From: Candidatus Nealsoniibacteriota bacterium
Lineage (GTDB): Bacteria > Patescibacteriota > Minisyncoccia > Minisyncoccales > RBG-13-42-11
Direction of reading: 5' to 3'
Assembly (NCBI GenBank): GCA_026396095.1
Contig: JAPLXK010000056.1
Span: 1 to 32,255 of the forward strand
Length of the DNA stretch: 32,255 bases
In this document: positions 23,603 to 32,079 of the stretch, one piece after another
Position numbering within the stretch: position 1 is the stretch's first letter
Layout of the letters: the number at the start of each line of letters is the position of its first letter
Made by a program: the position numbers and the translations under genes
Notes under the pieces: model-generated
The model's input: the letters and a program-made list of their open reading frames with translations, nothing else
What the model was told of the DNA's origin: nothing
Database searches by the model: none

Positions 23603-25514
23603 TCTATTGAAGAAAATGGGTAAAATGTTTTACGACATTATTCCGCCCAAGGCGGGTAATGTTAGAATCAAATCAAATAATTTTAAAACATCTATTGTTA
23701 AAATAGCTGCTTTGGCTTTGATTATTACCCTTAGCTGGGCAGCCATTTCTTCAATTCATAACACCCTTTCTTATTTCAGCGATACAGAAGAATCAAAAAG
23801 CAATGATTTTACAGCCGGAGCATTGGATTTTGAATTAAGCTCAACCCAGGTTTTTCCTAATATGATCATAAGCACAAGCACACCAGCTACCGGAACGATA
23901 AGCATTGTTAACTTATATAATATTCCAAAATACAAGGTAACGGCCGTTAATCTCTCAGGAGCGCTTTGTTCTTATTTGAATCTGAAAGCTGATCTGGATG
24001 GAGCGGAAAAATACTCCGGACCGCTGACAGGTTTTGATTCCGGTACAATAGAATTTGTAAGCCCGGATGATTGGTTTTTTACTTTGACCCTGCCTGCTAA
24101 TGCAACAGATACTGTTGTGGGGGAAACCTGCAATTTCAATTTTTCATTCTACGGCTCCCAGATTAGAAACAATCTGCCCCTCGGCCAGGGATTCAGCGAC
24201 ACGGAAAACGCCTCAGGCAGCGTTAAGGCCAAGATGTGCTTTGATTCAGAAACAAGATCAAAGGACTATTGGAAAGATCATCTTGATGTTGCCAAGCCAT
24301 ATTTGCCCCAGATGCTGGGAAATGCAATTGTTACCAGTACTTCAGGCGTGTACAAGATTCTTTATACGGATTATGGACCATCAATGGTTAATCAATTGGA
24401 AGGGCAATTGTTAACAATGAAATTAAATGTCGCCCATTTTGGCATAGGAGATTATATCCCTAATGGCACCTCAAGCAATTTAAGCCAGATAATAGCTGAA
24501 GCTGACAATTTGTTAAAAACAACCTCCACGCCCGATTATAGTGTTTTAGAAACAATGAAAAATCTTCTGGAAGGACTAAATAATAATTTATCAATCAAGG
24601 TTTGTACGGAAACAGGAGTCAGGGTTTTAATTACCAACGGAGGAGAACATTGGTGGATTGGAAGATCTTATGATTTAACCTGGACAACAAAAAATCTTGG
24701 CTGTCCCGATAGTTCGGCTCATATCAATATCTGGTATTCCAATGACAGCGGAAACACCTGGGCAAACATTATCACGGGTACAGAAAACAACGGAATCTAC
24801 GATTGGGAGAGAATTCCTCTTTATCTTGAAAATACCTATTACATGGTTTCAGATAAGGCAAGAATAAAAGTTGTGGCTGTTTGTACGGAAAACCTGATGG
24901 TTGCAGGATGGGATATATCTGATTATGATTTCTGCCCGCCCATAGACCCCAGCTTGCTTACTCCGGAAGAATTGGAATTGGCCATAGCCTTAGGATTAAT
25001 ACAGGAAGAAGTAATTGTTCAAGAATCAACCACAACGGAAGAGCAGGTTGCTGATGCAACCACCTCAGAGCCGATAGTTCTTGATATAGGATCGGTTAGC
25101 GTTCCGATATTAACGGAAAGCGCTCCGGCTTCAGATAGCGAGACGGGCGGTGCGGATCAGACGCCTGTTATAGAAACCCCGACCACTACGCAAGAAAATA
25201 CAACCACTTCAGAACAAGCCGCAACGAGCACGGAAGAAGTTTCAACTTCTACAGAGGAGGTTTCGACTACCACTGACCAAGGAGGAATAATTGATACCAT
25301 AAATGATATAATTGAAAATGTGGTTAATGAGATAATTGAAGTAATAACCCCTGAAGCTACAACAACGGAACCTGCGGCAAATGCCACGACCACGGAAGCA
25401 ACAGAAACAACTACAATCGAACAAGCGCCCGTTGCTGAAGAGCAGCCGGCAGTTGTCCCGGAAAATAATCCTACAGAGCCGGTTCCGCCAGCACCAGACG
25501 GTTCAGGAGTATAA
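23580..25514 (+). CDS. large TasA-like surface protein with Ser/Thr-rich GPI-anchored-like domain and Thr/Glu-rich tail
   Basis: ALALIITLSWAAISSIHNTLSYFSDTEESKSNDFTAGALDFEL; ITNGGEHWWIGRSYDLTWTT...IKVVAV; TTTEE/TTSE repeats. Start assigned at ATG 23580 (overlaps sipW). Confidence 0.8.
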   Translation: MWKKQISDLLKKMGKMFYDIIPPKAGNVRIKSNNFKTSIVKIAALALIITLSWAAISSIHNTLSYFSDTEESKSNDFTAGALDFELSSTQVFPNMIISTSTPATGTISIVNLYNIPKYKVTAVNLSGALCSYLNLKADLDGAEKYSGPLTGFDSGTIEFVSPDDWFFTLTLPANATDTVVGETCNFNFSFYGSQIRNNLPLGQGFSDTENASGSVKAKMCFDSETRSKDYWKDHLDVAKPYLPQMLGNAIVTSTSGVYKILYTDYGPSMVNQLEGQLLTMKLNVAHFGIGDYIPNGTSSNLSQIIAEADNLLKTTSTPDYSVLETMKNLLEGLNNNLSIKVCTETGVRVLITNGGEHWWIGRSYDLTWTTKNLGCPDSSAHINIWYSNDSGNTWANIITGTENNGIYDWERIPLYLENTYYMVSDKARIKVVAVCTENLMVAGWDISDYDFCPPIDPSLLTPEELELAIALGLIQEEVIVQESTTTEEQVADATTSEPIVLDIGSVSVPILTESAPASDSETGGADQTPVIETPTTTQENTTTSEQAATSTEEVSTSTEEVSTTTDQGGIIDTINDIIENVVNEIIEVITPEATTTEPAANATTTEATETTTIEQAPVAEEQPAVVPENNPTEPVPPAPDGSGV

Positions 25515-25519
25515 TAATC

Positions 25520-26911
25520 ATGAATAAATTATTTAAAACAATTTTAATCAGCTCAATCGTCATTTTTGGCGCTGGGTTTTTATTTGCTTCTCCGGCAAAT
25601 GCTTTCGCGGTAGTAGATCCTTCAAATTATTTAATTGTTGAATGGTCTGTGACGGGAACCGATCCCTGGCAGCCGCTTACAGGAGCGATATTTAGTGAAG
25701 CAAATTTTTTGCCCGGTAGTGGGGTTACTAGATATATAAGGGTAACCAATCACAGCGTCCAGAGCCAGAGAATTGCCATTGAGGCGATACACCAGAACGA
25801 CAGCGATCATCTCGCTTCTCAGATGAATTTGGTCATTAACCAGGGAGGAACAAATATTTTTAATGATACCTTGAGAAAATTCTTTGACCAGGGAGAAACA
25901 TATCTTTCCGAGCTGGCAATGGGAGCAATAAAAATATACGACTTAATAATTACTTTTAATTCAGACGCAAACAATGATTATCAAGCGAAAACATTGGGTT
26001 TTGATCTATTAGTGGGTTTTGAAGGAACCGAAGGCGGATTGCCGTTGCCCCCGCCGGGCGGAGGAACAGTCACGGGTGGCGGAGGCGTTGCGCCTACGGG
26101 ATTAACCATTCAGGGCGAAGCTACTTTTTGCGTCAGCGCTACAGATGCGATCATAACATGGGGTACCAGCTATAACTCTACCAGCAGGGTGGTTTACGGC
26201 ACACACGGCGGAGTGTTTAATTTATTGCAGACCAATTACGGATATGACTTTACTACGCCTGAAATTGATAATGCTCTGCCCATAAGCGTACACGGGGTTA
26301 CCGGCCACATGGTTGATATTATAGGACTTACTCCTGATACAAAATATTATTATAAGGTTATTTCTCATGCTTCTCCTGATACGGTGGGCGGTGAATTCAG
26401 CTTTACCACTTTAGGCCCAGGAGAAAAAAATCCTTGCTGTGCGGAAACAGCAGAACAGAATCTTTTTATAGAACAGCCGGCTGCTTCTCCTTCCCAAGGG
26501 CAAGGAACGGAGGAAGAGGGCGGAATTGCTTTCTTGGGAGACGAAACAGGCATTGTACAAGGATCTGACAAAGGAGAAAACGCTGAAGTAATTACATTGG
26601 GAGAACAGCCCAAAGAAGAACAAACAGGAAGTAATTTTTCCAATTTCTTGGCATCAATCGCCAACTTCTTCAATTTGGGCAATTACTGCGGTTCCTCAAC
26701 CCTTCTCATAACCATATTGACCATCCTTTACCTCTTATCAAGAAGAAGAAAGAAAGAAACGGGAGAAACAAAGAAGCACTATTTGGATTTGATTATCGCA
26801 GCAGCTGTATTGATTATTTTATTCTTTTTATTGAAATGCCAGCTCTTGATAATTCCCATAATCATATTGATCGTTTATCTTTTTATCGAATTGCTGAAAA
26901 AAGAAAAATAA
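25520..26911 (+). CDS. secreted surface protein: signal peptide, beta domain, Gly/Pro linker, Fn3-like domain, C-terminal TMs
   Basis: N-terminal signal ending ANA; LPPPGGGTVTGGGG linker; ITWGTSYNSTSRVVYGT...LTPDTKYYYKVIS; C-terminal hydrophobic helices and RRRKK. Confidence 0.82.
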   Translation: MNKLFKTILISSIVIFGAGFLFASPANAFAVVDPSNYLIVEWSVTGTDPWQPLTGAIFSEANFLPGSGVTRYIRVTNHSVQSQRIAIEAIHQNDSDHLASQMNLVINQGGTNIFNDTLRKFFDQGETYLSELAMGAIKIYDLIITFNSDANNDYQAKTLGFDLLVGFEGTEGGLPLPPPGGGTVTGGGGVAPTGLTIQGEATFCVSATDAIITWGTSYNSTSRVVYGTHGGVFNLLQTNYGYDFTTPEIDNALPISVHGVTGHMVDIIGLTPDTKYYYKVISHASPDTVGGEFSFTTLGPGEKNPCCAETAEQNLFIEQPAASPSQGQGTEEEGGIAFLGDETGIVQGSDKGENAEVITLGEQPKEEQTGSNFSNFLASIANFFNLGNYCGSSTLLITILTILYLLSRRRKKETGETKKHYLDLIIAAAVLIILFFLLKCQLLIIPIIILIVYLFIELLKKEK

Positions 26912-26936
26912 TATTTAACACAGATATTCAGATAAA

Positions 26937-26966
26937 AAATCTGGGGAAAACTCAGATTTTTTTCTT
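26937..26966 (+). terminator. Rho-independent terminator
   Basis: AAAATCTGgGgaaaaCtCAGATTTTTTTC. Confidence 0.75.
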
Positions 26967-27033
26967 TGCGTTTTTTAAATAATTATTTTAAAATAATATA
27001 ATAGCTTTTTAAAAATTAAAAAGGGGAGGCTAT

Positions 27034-27300
27034 ATGAAAGTCTTTTGGTGTAAGAAAAAGAGGATAGTGATTCCCGAATCAAAAGTACTGGAATCCTGCT
27101 CAAGGAACAATTGCAGTCAACTGGCCAAGGTCAGAAAGCAAAAAATGCAGAGGGGCATAAAGAGAAGAGACAGAGCCCTACTGTCGGAGCAATTGCAGCT
27201 GGTTGATCATGGCCAGACAAGGAAGAAGCCGGATAACGGAAAAAAGAGAAACGGTCTCGATTATCGCGGTCGTTGGCCCAATTGGTTGACAAAAATATAA
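27034..27300 (+). CDS. small basic hypothetical protein
   Basis: 88-aa ORF with SD aaaaggggagg and a following terminator. Confidence 0.6.
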   Translation: MKVFWCKKKRIVIPESKVLESCSRNNCSQLAKVRKQKMQRGIKRRDRALLSEQLQLVDHGQTRKKPDNGKKRNGLDYRGRWPNWLTKI

Positions 27301-27324
27301 AAAATGTTATTTTTAAAACATAAA

Positions 27325-27346
27325 CGGCTTGTTAATTCAAGCCTTT
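27325..27346 (+). terminator. Rho-independent terminator
   Basis: GGCTTG-ttaatt-CAAGCCTTTT. Confidence 0.75.
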
Positions 27347-27371
27347 TAAGTTCTTTTAAAGAGGTTTTATC

Positions 27372-27578
27372 ATGAACGAGATTGAAGAGATGCTGATTAA
27401 GATCAAAGACAAGGGCTGCGCTCCGATGCTCCTGGGTACCCCCAATCTTAAAGAAAAAGCCCGAAGGTTAATGGCTGTTTTTCCGGAAACCAGTTTCTGG
27501 GACCTCAAGACCATTGAAGAGCTGTTCCAAAGAGTGGAGCATGATTTCAAAAAACCGTTCCTGTCGGACGCATTGTAA
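27372..27578 (+). CDS. small hypothetical protein
   Basis: 68-aa ORF with SD aaagaggttttatc and a following terminator. Confidence 0.6.
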   Translation: MNEIEEMLIKIKDKGCAPMLLGTPNLKEKARRLMAVFPETSFWDLKTIEELFQRVEHDFKKPFLSDAL

Positions 27579-27605
27579 TTTAAAAACAAGATCATTTTAT
27601 TCCAT

Positions 27606-27633
27606 GCGCGATTAAATAAATATCGCGCTTTTT
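27606..27633 (+). terminator. Rho-independent terminator
   Basis: GCGCGAT..ATCGCGC then TTTTTA. Confidence 0.75.
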
Positions 27634-27637
27634 ATTC

Positions 27638-27666
27638 TTGACAAATGTTATTTTTTAGTTTATAGT
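27638..27666 (+). promoter_or_regulatory. sigma70-type promoter
   Basis: TTGACA-17 nt-TATAGT. Confidence 0.8.
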
Positions 27667-27680
27667 TTAAAGCATATAGA

Positions 27681-27700
27681 AGCTCTTTAAAAAACGGGCT
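27681..27700 (+). promoter_or_regulatory. boxA-like leader element, copy 1
   Basis: AGCTCTTTAAAAAACGGGCT just after the predicted start; shared with 28035-28055. Confidence 0.5.
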
Positions 27701-27741
27701 TCAGAACAGGAAAAAGAACACTTACAGGAGGGAAAGTCAAA

Positions 27742-27969
27742 ATGAAATTTGAATGGGTACTAAAGATAATAATTATCTTATTAGTAAGCATACTGATCTG
27801 GATAGGCTTAGCCAAGGTGGCTGCTCCTTATTTTTCATCGCTGTCAATCGACATGGGAACAGGAGCTGTGATCGCAATTTCTTATATTTTCAGCGCCATA
27901 ATTGCGTTTCTTGTCGGGTGCATAATGTGGTTCGTTATCCCGCCGCATTCTAATGCGTTTAATGCATAG
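27742..27969 (+). CDS. small two-TM membrane protein
   Basis: 75-aa ORF with SD acaggaggg and two hydrophobic helices. Confidence 0.75.
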   Translation: MKFEWVLKIIIILLVSILIWIGLAKVAAPYFSSLSIDMGTGAVIAISYIFSAIIAFLVGCIMWFVIPPHSNAFNA

Positions 27970-27992
27970 TATAAAATACTATGCTTTTTTTC
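27964..27992 (+). terminator. Rho-independent terminator
   Basis: GCATAGTAT-aaa-ATACTATGC then T7. Confidence 0.9.
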
Positions 27993-28020
27993 TTGACAAA
28001 TTATGTAATTTCTTTATAAT
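27993..28020 (+). promoter_or_regulatory. sigma70-type promoter
   Basis: TTGACA-16 nt-TATAAT. Confidence 0.85.
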
Positions 28021-28034
28021 TTAAGCCACCGAAA

Positions 28035-28055
28035 AGCTCTTTAAAAATACGGGCT
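28035..28055 (+). promoter_or_regulatory. boxA-like leader element, copy 2
   Basis: AGCTCTTTAAAAATACGGGCT. Confidence 0.5.
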
Positions 28056-28083
28056 AGACGGAAGGAACAAGAGGTGAAAGACA

Positions 28084-28587
28084 ATGGAGCGAGTATGGAC
28101 GGTTAAGAGACTGGCAATAAGCAGAAGCGCCAGGGCCAGGCAAAATAAATTATTTAAAGAAGCCGTAAGGAATCTTGGAAATTTTGTAGTGCTTCCAAAA
28201 ATATTTTTTGAAGCACGGAAAATTGAAATTTTAAGTTCGGTAAAAATGGCTGTCATTATTCCGGGGAGAAAGGGGAACATAGAGGGATTTTCCTTTGTTT
28301 CTCAGAACGTTTCCAGCCCGAAGTTGCTGGGCATCGTAACACAGAGAGGAGTCCTGAAGTGGGATCCGAGGAAGCCCAATAATCTTTTCATCCGGGGCGA
28401 CGGCATGATTTCCGTCAGCGGAGAAAAGACATTTGGCCCGCCGGAAAGAACAGGGCAGCCAAAAGGAGCCTTAAAACGCCTGCCGGCAAAAGGCCCGGAC
28501 CTGACCAGCGTCGACGGAATGGAGTTCTGCAAAACCGGAACAATACAGATCGCAATTAAACTGGGAGCTCTAGTAATCTTATCTTAA
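28084..28587 (+). CDS. hypothetical protein
   Basis: 167-aa ORF with SD aagaggtg, own promoter and terminator. Confidence 0.7.
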   Translation: MERVWTVKRLAISRSARARQNKLFKEAVRNLGNFVVLPKIFFEARKIEILSSVKMAVIIPGRKGNIEGFSFVSQNVSSPKLLGIVTQRGVLKWDPRKPNNLFIRGDGMISVSGEKTFGPPERTGQPKGALKRLPAKGPDLTSVDGMEFCKTGTIQIAIKLGALVILS

Positions 28588-28614
28588 AGCCCATTTTTTT
28601 AGGGCTTTTTTCTT
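28587..28614 (+). terminator. Rho-independent terminator
   Basis: AAAGCCCattttttta-GGGCTTTTTT. Confidence 0.8.
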
Positions 28615-28683
28615 TTTTTTACGGCACTTTACATTTTTATAAATAAGAGCATAATCAACAATCTATTTACAGGGGGGAGAAAA

Positions 28684-28929
28684 ATGGATCCAGTCAATGG
28701 ACAAGTTCTTTGTCTTAAAGGATGGGCGCTTGAGAAAGCAGATGAAGGCGCAACTTGCCTTCGATGCCGGCAAGAAAAAGAAACAGTCAAAATGGTAAAA
28801 GTCACCTTCACGGCCTCGGATGGAATCTTGACGCTAGGACCTTGGGGCGTACATTTTTGTCTGCCCTGCTTAGTCTTATTTGCCGGAGAAGGCCCGCCGC
28901 AAAAAATCCCCATACCGCACGCCATGTAG
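28684..28929 (+). CDS. small CxxC-containing protein
   Basis: 81-aa ORF, CLRC...CLPC, SD caggggggag. Confidence 0.6.
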   Translation: MDPVNGQVLCLKGWALEKADEGATCLRCRQEKETVKMVKVTFTASDGILTLGPWGVHFCLPCLVLFAGEGPPQKIPIPHAM

Positions 28930-28961
28930 CGACAGCCCTTTTTAAAAATTAAAAGATTAAA

Positions 28962-28986
28962 TTCGCCCACAAGGCGATTTTTTTTC
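28962..28986 (+). terminator. Rho-independent terminator
   Basis: TCGCC-cacaa-GGCGA then T8. Confidence 0.75.
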
Positions 28987-29031
28987 TTTACAATAAACCG
29001 AAAAGGAGTTAAATTAAAAAGACAAAAAATC

Positions 29032-29553
29032 ATGACAATCATCAAATCAAAAAAATTCATATTAAGACCTTTTAAGAAAGGAGATCATACTTCTCTTGTC
29101 AGAAATATTAACAACAAGAAGATATCAAGAAATACCTTGTCCATCCCTTATCCATATAAAATGAGCAATGCCCGTTCCTGGATCAATTACAATATTAAGC
29201 TGGATAAGAAAAAGAAGAAAGAGGAAATGAATTTCGTCATTGACATAGCCGGAGATGTTGCCGGAAGCATTGGGCTGAGAGAGATAAAAGCAGGGCACAT
29301 GGCGGAAATGAGCTATTGGGTGGGTGAAAAATACAGGGGACAGGGGATTATGACAGCAGTTTTAAAGGAAATAACAAAATACGGGTTCAATGAATTGAAA
29401 CTGAGAAGAATGGAAATAGGAATTTTTCATTTTAATGAAGCCTCAAAAAGGGTTGCGGAAAAAGCGGGATATCAATGCGAAGGGAGGATGAGGAAATACG
29501 TTTTGAAGAACAAGAAGTTCATAGACGCTCTATTATTTGCTAAAGTAAGATAA
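29032..29553 (+). CDS. GNAT-family N-acetyltransferase (RimJ/RimL-like)
   Basis: LRPFKKGD...AGSIGLREI...AEMSYWVGEKYRGQGIMTAVLKEITKYGF...RRMEIGIFHFNEASKRVAEKAGYQ. Confidence 0.93.
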   Translation: MTIIKSKKFILRPFKKGDHTSLVRNINNKKISRNTLSIPYPYKMSNARSWINYNIKLDKKKKKEEMNFVIDIAGDVAGSIGLREIKAGHMAEMSYWVGEKYRGQGIMTAVLKEITKYGFNELKLRRMEIGIFHFNEASKRVAEKAGYQCEGRMRKYVLKNKKFIDALLFAKVR

Positions 29554-29557
29554 TTAT

Positions 29558-29818
29558 ATGGCTGTTATAAAAAAGAAAACCTGGCCTAAAATTTTTGAAC
29601 TTATCAAAAAAGGAAAAAAGAGATTTGACCTTAGGGTCGCCGATTTTAAGATTAAAGAAGGGGATACCCTGATTCTGGAAGAATACGATCCGAAAAAGAA
29701 AAAATATACTGGCAGGATAATGAAAAGAAAAGCGAAATGCGTTTTTAAATTCAAGGTAAACGATTTCGGCCAAGAAAAAGAAATTAGAAAAAATGGGCTG
29801 TATATAATTCAATTTTAG
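29558..29818 (+). CDS. DUF3850/ASCH-like domain protein
   Basis: KTWPKIFELIKKGKKRFDLRVADFKIKEGDTLILEEYDPKKKKYTGR. Confidence 0.8.
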   Translation: MAVIKKKTWPKIFELIKKGKKRFDLRVADFKIKEGDTLILEEYDPKKKKYTGRIMKRKAKCVFKFKVNDFGQEKEIRKNGLYIIQF

Positions 29819-29840
29819 GATTTAGTGCCCTTTTGCGTAC

Positions 29841-29869
29841 TTGACAAATCTATAAAATTAGTATATAAT
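29841..29869 (+). promoter_or_regulatory. sigma70-type promoter
   Basis: TTGACA-17 nt-TATAAT. Confidence 0.88.
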
Positions 29870-29897
29870 TTAGGCAGGAATGAGGATATCTCTTCCT

Positions 29898-29961
29898 CGG
29901 TAATCTTTCCTTCCGGTTTTTGACAGAACTGGAACAGGTAATCCTGAAAAGAAGATTATCG
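29898..29961 (+). promoter_or_regulatory. structured 5' leader
   Basis: CGGTAATCTT (29898-29907)/AAGATTATCG (29952-29961) enclosing CCGGTTTT-tgac-AGAACTGG (29913-29932). Confidence 0.6.
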
Positions 29962-29990
29962 TAAATGAACATTAAAAAGGAGGTAAAAAA

Positions 29991-30188
29991 ATGGAAAAAC
30001 AAAGAAGGAATGAAATCGCTTTCGAATTGTGGAAAGCCAGGGCGAAACGAACAGGAATTCAGCTTAATATGAAAAGAGAGTTGCCGAACATCGCAACCGA
30101 GATAGGGATTAACGAGAGGGAATTGTTGGAGTTTTTCAGAGAATTCTCCCAAGAATTATTGGACGAATGCTTTGGTAAAAAAGCATAG
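29991..30188 (+). CDS. small hypothetical protein
   Basis: 65-aa ORF with SD aaaaaggaggt and a strong upstream promoter. Confidence 0.7.
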   Translation: MEKQRRNEIAFELWKARAKRTGIQLNMKRELPNIATEIGINERELLEFFREFSQELLDECFGKKA

Positions 30189-30316
30189 TTCGCCGGACGG
30201 ATAAAAGAAAAAAGAAGGCAAGGTTGAGATAGTGTCTCCTAAAAAGATAATTGCTTTCTCTGCGACTTTCGTAGACAAAGGCAGAACAAGAACTTCTCCT
30301 CCCTTCTTCCAAAAAG

Positions 30317-30356
30317 TGGCGGAACTAAAAAATTTTAGTCTCCGCCCTTTATTTTT
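30317..30356 (+). terminator. Rho-independent terminator
   Basis: GGCGGAaCTAAAAaaTTTTAGtcTCCGCC then T-rich tail. Confidence 0.75.
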
Positions 30357-30504
30357 TATTGACAAAAGAATAAATAATGATGAGAAAGTTGAACAAACCG
30401 GTTCATATTGACGCAGCTGGCGTAATCGTTGAAAAAGAGAGAAAAATTCTCTCTATTTTTATTTTGTATAAGGAGATTTTTTGGTAGAATAAATACATAC
30501 ATAT

Positions 30505-30843
30505 ATGGAAACTCAACCAGAATCAATCTGTCCCTCATGTCGTTCCTCGGTACCGGCTGATGCATATTTTTGCGCCAATTGCGGCAAACCGCTGAGAGAT
30601 AAACTGCCCTCTAAAACATTATCCGGGCAAATTATTGTATTTTTTGTCAGTTTATTCCTGCCTCCATTTGGATTTTGGTACGCCTGGAGATATCTGAAGC
30701 AAGCCGATTACAAATTAAAAAAAATCGGTATTGCCGCACTAATTCTGACTATTATATCGATACTGGTTACAATTTGGACCGCCAAAGGACTTATCGATTC
30801 GTTCAGCCAGTCGTTTAACTCGATAAATAATTTTGACTTCTGA
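30505..30843 (+). CDS. zinc-ribbon membrane protein
   Basis: CPSCRSSVPADAYFCANCGKPL followed by two hydrophobic segments. Confidence 0.85.
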   Translation: METQPESICPSCRSSVPADAYFCANCGKPLRDKLPSKTLSGQIIVFFVSLFLPPFGFWYAWRYLKQADYKLKKIGIAALILTIISILVTIWTAKGLIDSFSQSFNSINNFDF

Positions 30844-30973
30844 TATCTTCCTAGTACGAGCGAGGAGTCAGTTGAAAAATTAATTATTTTATTTCGCGCG
30901 ATTATTTTGGATAGGAGTCTGGGTTTTTTGAAACAGCCTTTCTAATCGGGCGGTTTTTTGTTAAAATGATGTC

Positions 30974-31717
30974 ATGAAAAGACCGGAAGAAATCAAAAAA
31001 ATAGTTAAAGATAAATACCAGGAGATAGCCGTGGGCAATTCAGGTTGCGGCTGCGGTTGCGGCTGCAAGAACAACGAAGATATTTCAAAAAGCATAGGGT
31101 ATTCGGAAAAAGACCTTAAAATAGGGGAAGGGGCTAATCTTGGGCTTGGCTGCGGCAATCCGGTTGCTTTGAGCAATATTAAAGAAGGAGATATCGTTTT
31201 GGATCTGGGCAGCGGGGCAGGATTTGATTGTTTTTTGGCTTCCAGGAAGGTTGGCAAAGGGGGCAGGGTGATAGGGGTGGATATGACGGAAGAAATGATT
31301 AATAAAGCAAGAATAAACGCCGAGAAGCTGGGGGTAAAAAACGTGGAGTTTATCCTGGGGGAAATAGAAAACATGCCTCTTGGAGATAATTTCATTGATA
31401 TCGCCATAAGCAATTGTGTGATAAACCTCACCCCGGATAAAGAAAAGACTTTTAAAGAGGTTTACAGGGTTCTGAAAAAAGGGGGGAGGATTTATCTTTC
31501 AGATATTGTTTTACTGGAAGAGCTTGGGGAAGAGCAGAAAAATGATGAAAACCTGCTGGCCGGATGCGTGGCCGGGGCACTGCTCAAAGAAGATTATCTG
31601 GATAAAATAAAAAGCGCCGGATTCAGCGTCCGGATCCTGTCCGAGAATAAAAAAATCAGCAAAGAGCAGTATAGTGGGATCAAACTGGAAAGCTTAACCG
31701 TTGAAGCGATAAAATAA
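30974..31717 (+). CDS. arsM: arsenite methyltransferase-like (ArsM family)
   Basis: [54 protein letters not shown]...[26 protein letters not shown]; Cys-rich N-terminus. Confidence 0.85.
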   Translation: MKRPEEIKKIVKDKYQEIAVGNSGCGCGCGCKNNEDISKSIGYSEKDLKIGEGANLGLGCGNPVALSNIKEGDIVLDLGSGAGFDCFLASRKVGKGGRVIGVDMTEEMINKARINAEKLGVKNVEFILGEIENMPLGDNFIDIAISNCVINLTPDKEKTFKEVYRVLKKGGRIYLSDIVLLEELGEEQKNDENLLAGCVAGALLKEDYLDKIKSAGFSVRILSENKKISKEQYSGIKLESLTVEAIK

Positions 31718-31770
31718 GATTTCAGATTATTTGTTAAAGGCCGGGAAAACAATACCGTTAAACATATTTT

Positions 31771-32061
31771 ATGGTTGTTGAGAAAAAAGATAAAATTAAA
31801 TGCTGCGACTGCGAGCAGGCAATAGAAATCAGCGGGGAAGAAATAAAAAACGGGGTGATGCTCGATTATCTCAACGGAGCGGACAAGATAACGGTTTTCA
31901 AGTGCCATGATTGCTTTGAAAAAAGCCAGGAGCTTAGGAATTACCAGACTTGCGAGGTTTATTCGAGGGTAGTGGGCTATCTGCGCCCGGTATCCCAATG
32001 GAACGTGGGAAAGCAGCAGGAATACAAAGAAAGAAAAGAATTCAAAGTTAAAAAAGATTAA
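31771..32061 (+). CDS. stand-alone NrdD C-terminal (Zn / glycyl-radical) domain-like protein
   Basis: CCDCE...CHDC...QTCEVYSRVVGYLRPVSQWNVGKQQEYKERKEF, resembling the C-terminus of class III ribonucleotide reductase. Confidence 0.75.
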   Translation: MVVEKKDKIKCCDCEQAIEISGEEIKNGVMLDYLNGADKITVFKCHDCFEKSQELRNYQTCEVYSRVVGYLRPVSQWNVGKQQEYKERKEFKVKKD

Positions 32062-32079
32062 TTGATCAATTTTAATAAT

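Noticed and set aside
25157-25393. Thr/Val-rich minus ORF
   Set aside because: Antisense of the repetitive TTTE/TTSE tail of the 23580 gene; composition artefact.
31041-31072. GGTTGCGGCTGCGGTTGCGGCTGC tandem repeat in arsM
   Set aside because: Encodes the CGCGCGC stretch; Cys-rich segments are common in this family, so not treated as a separate anomaly.
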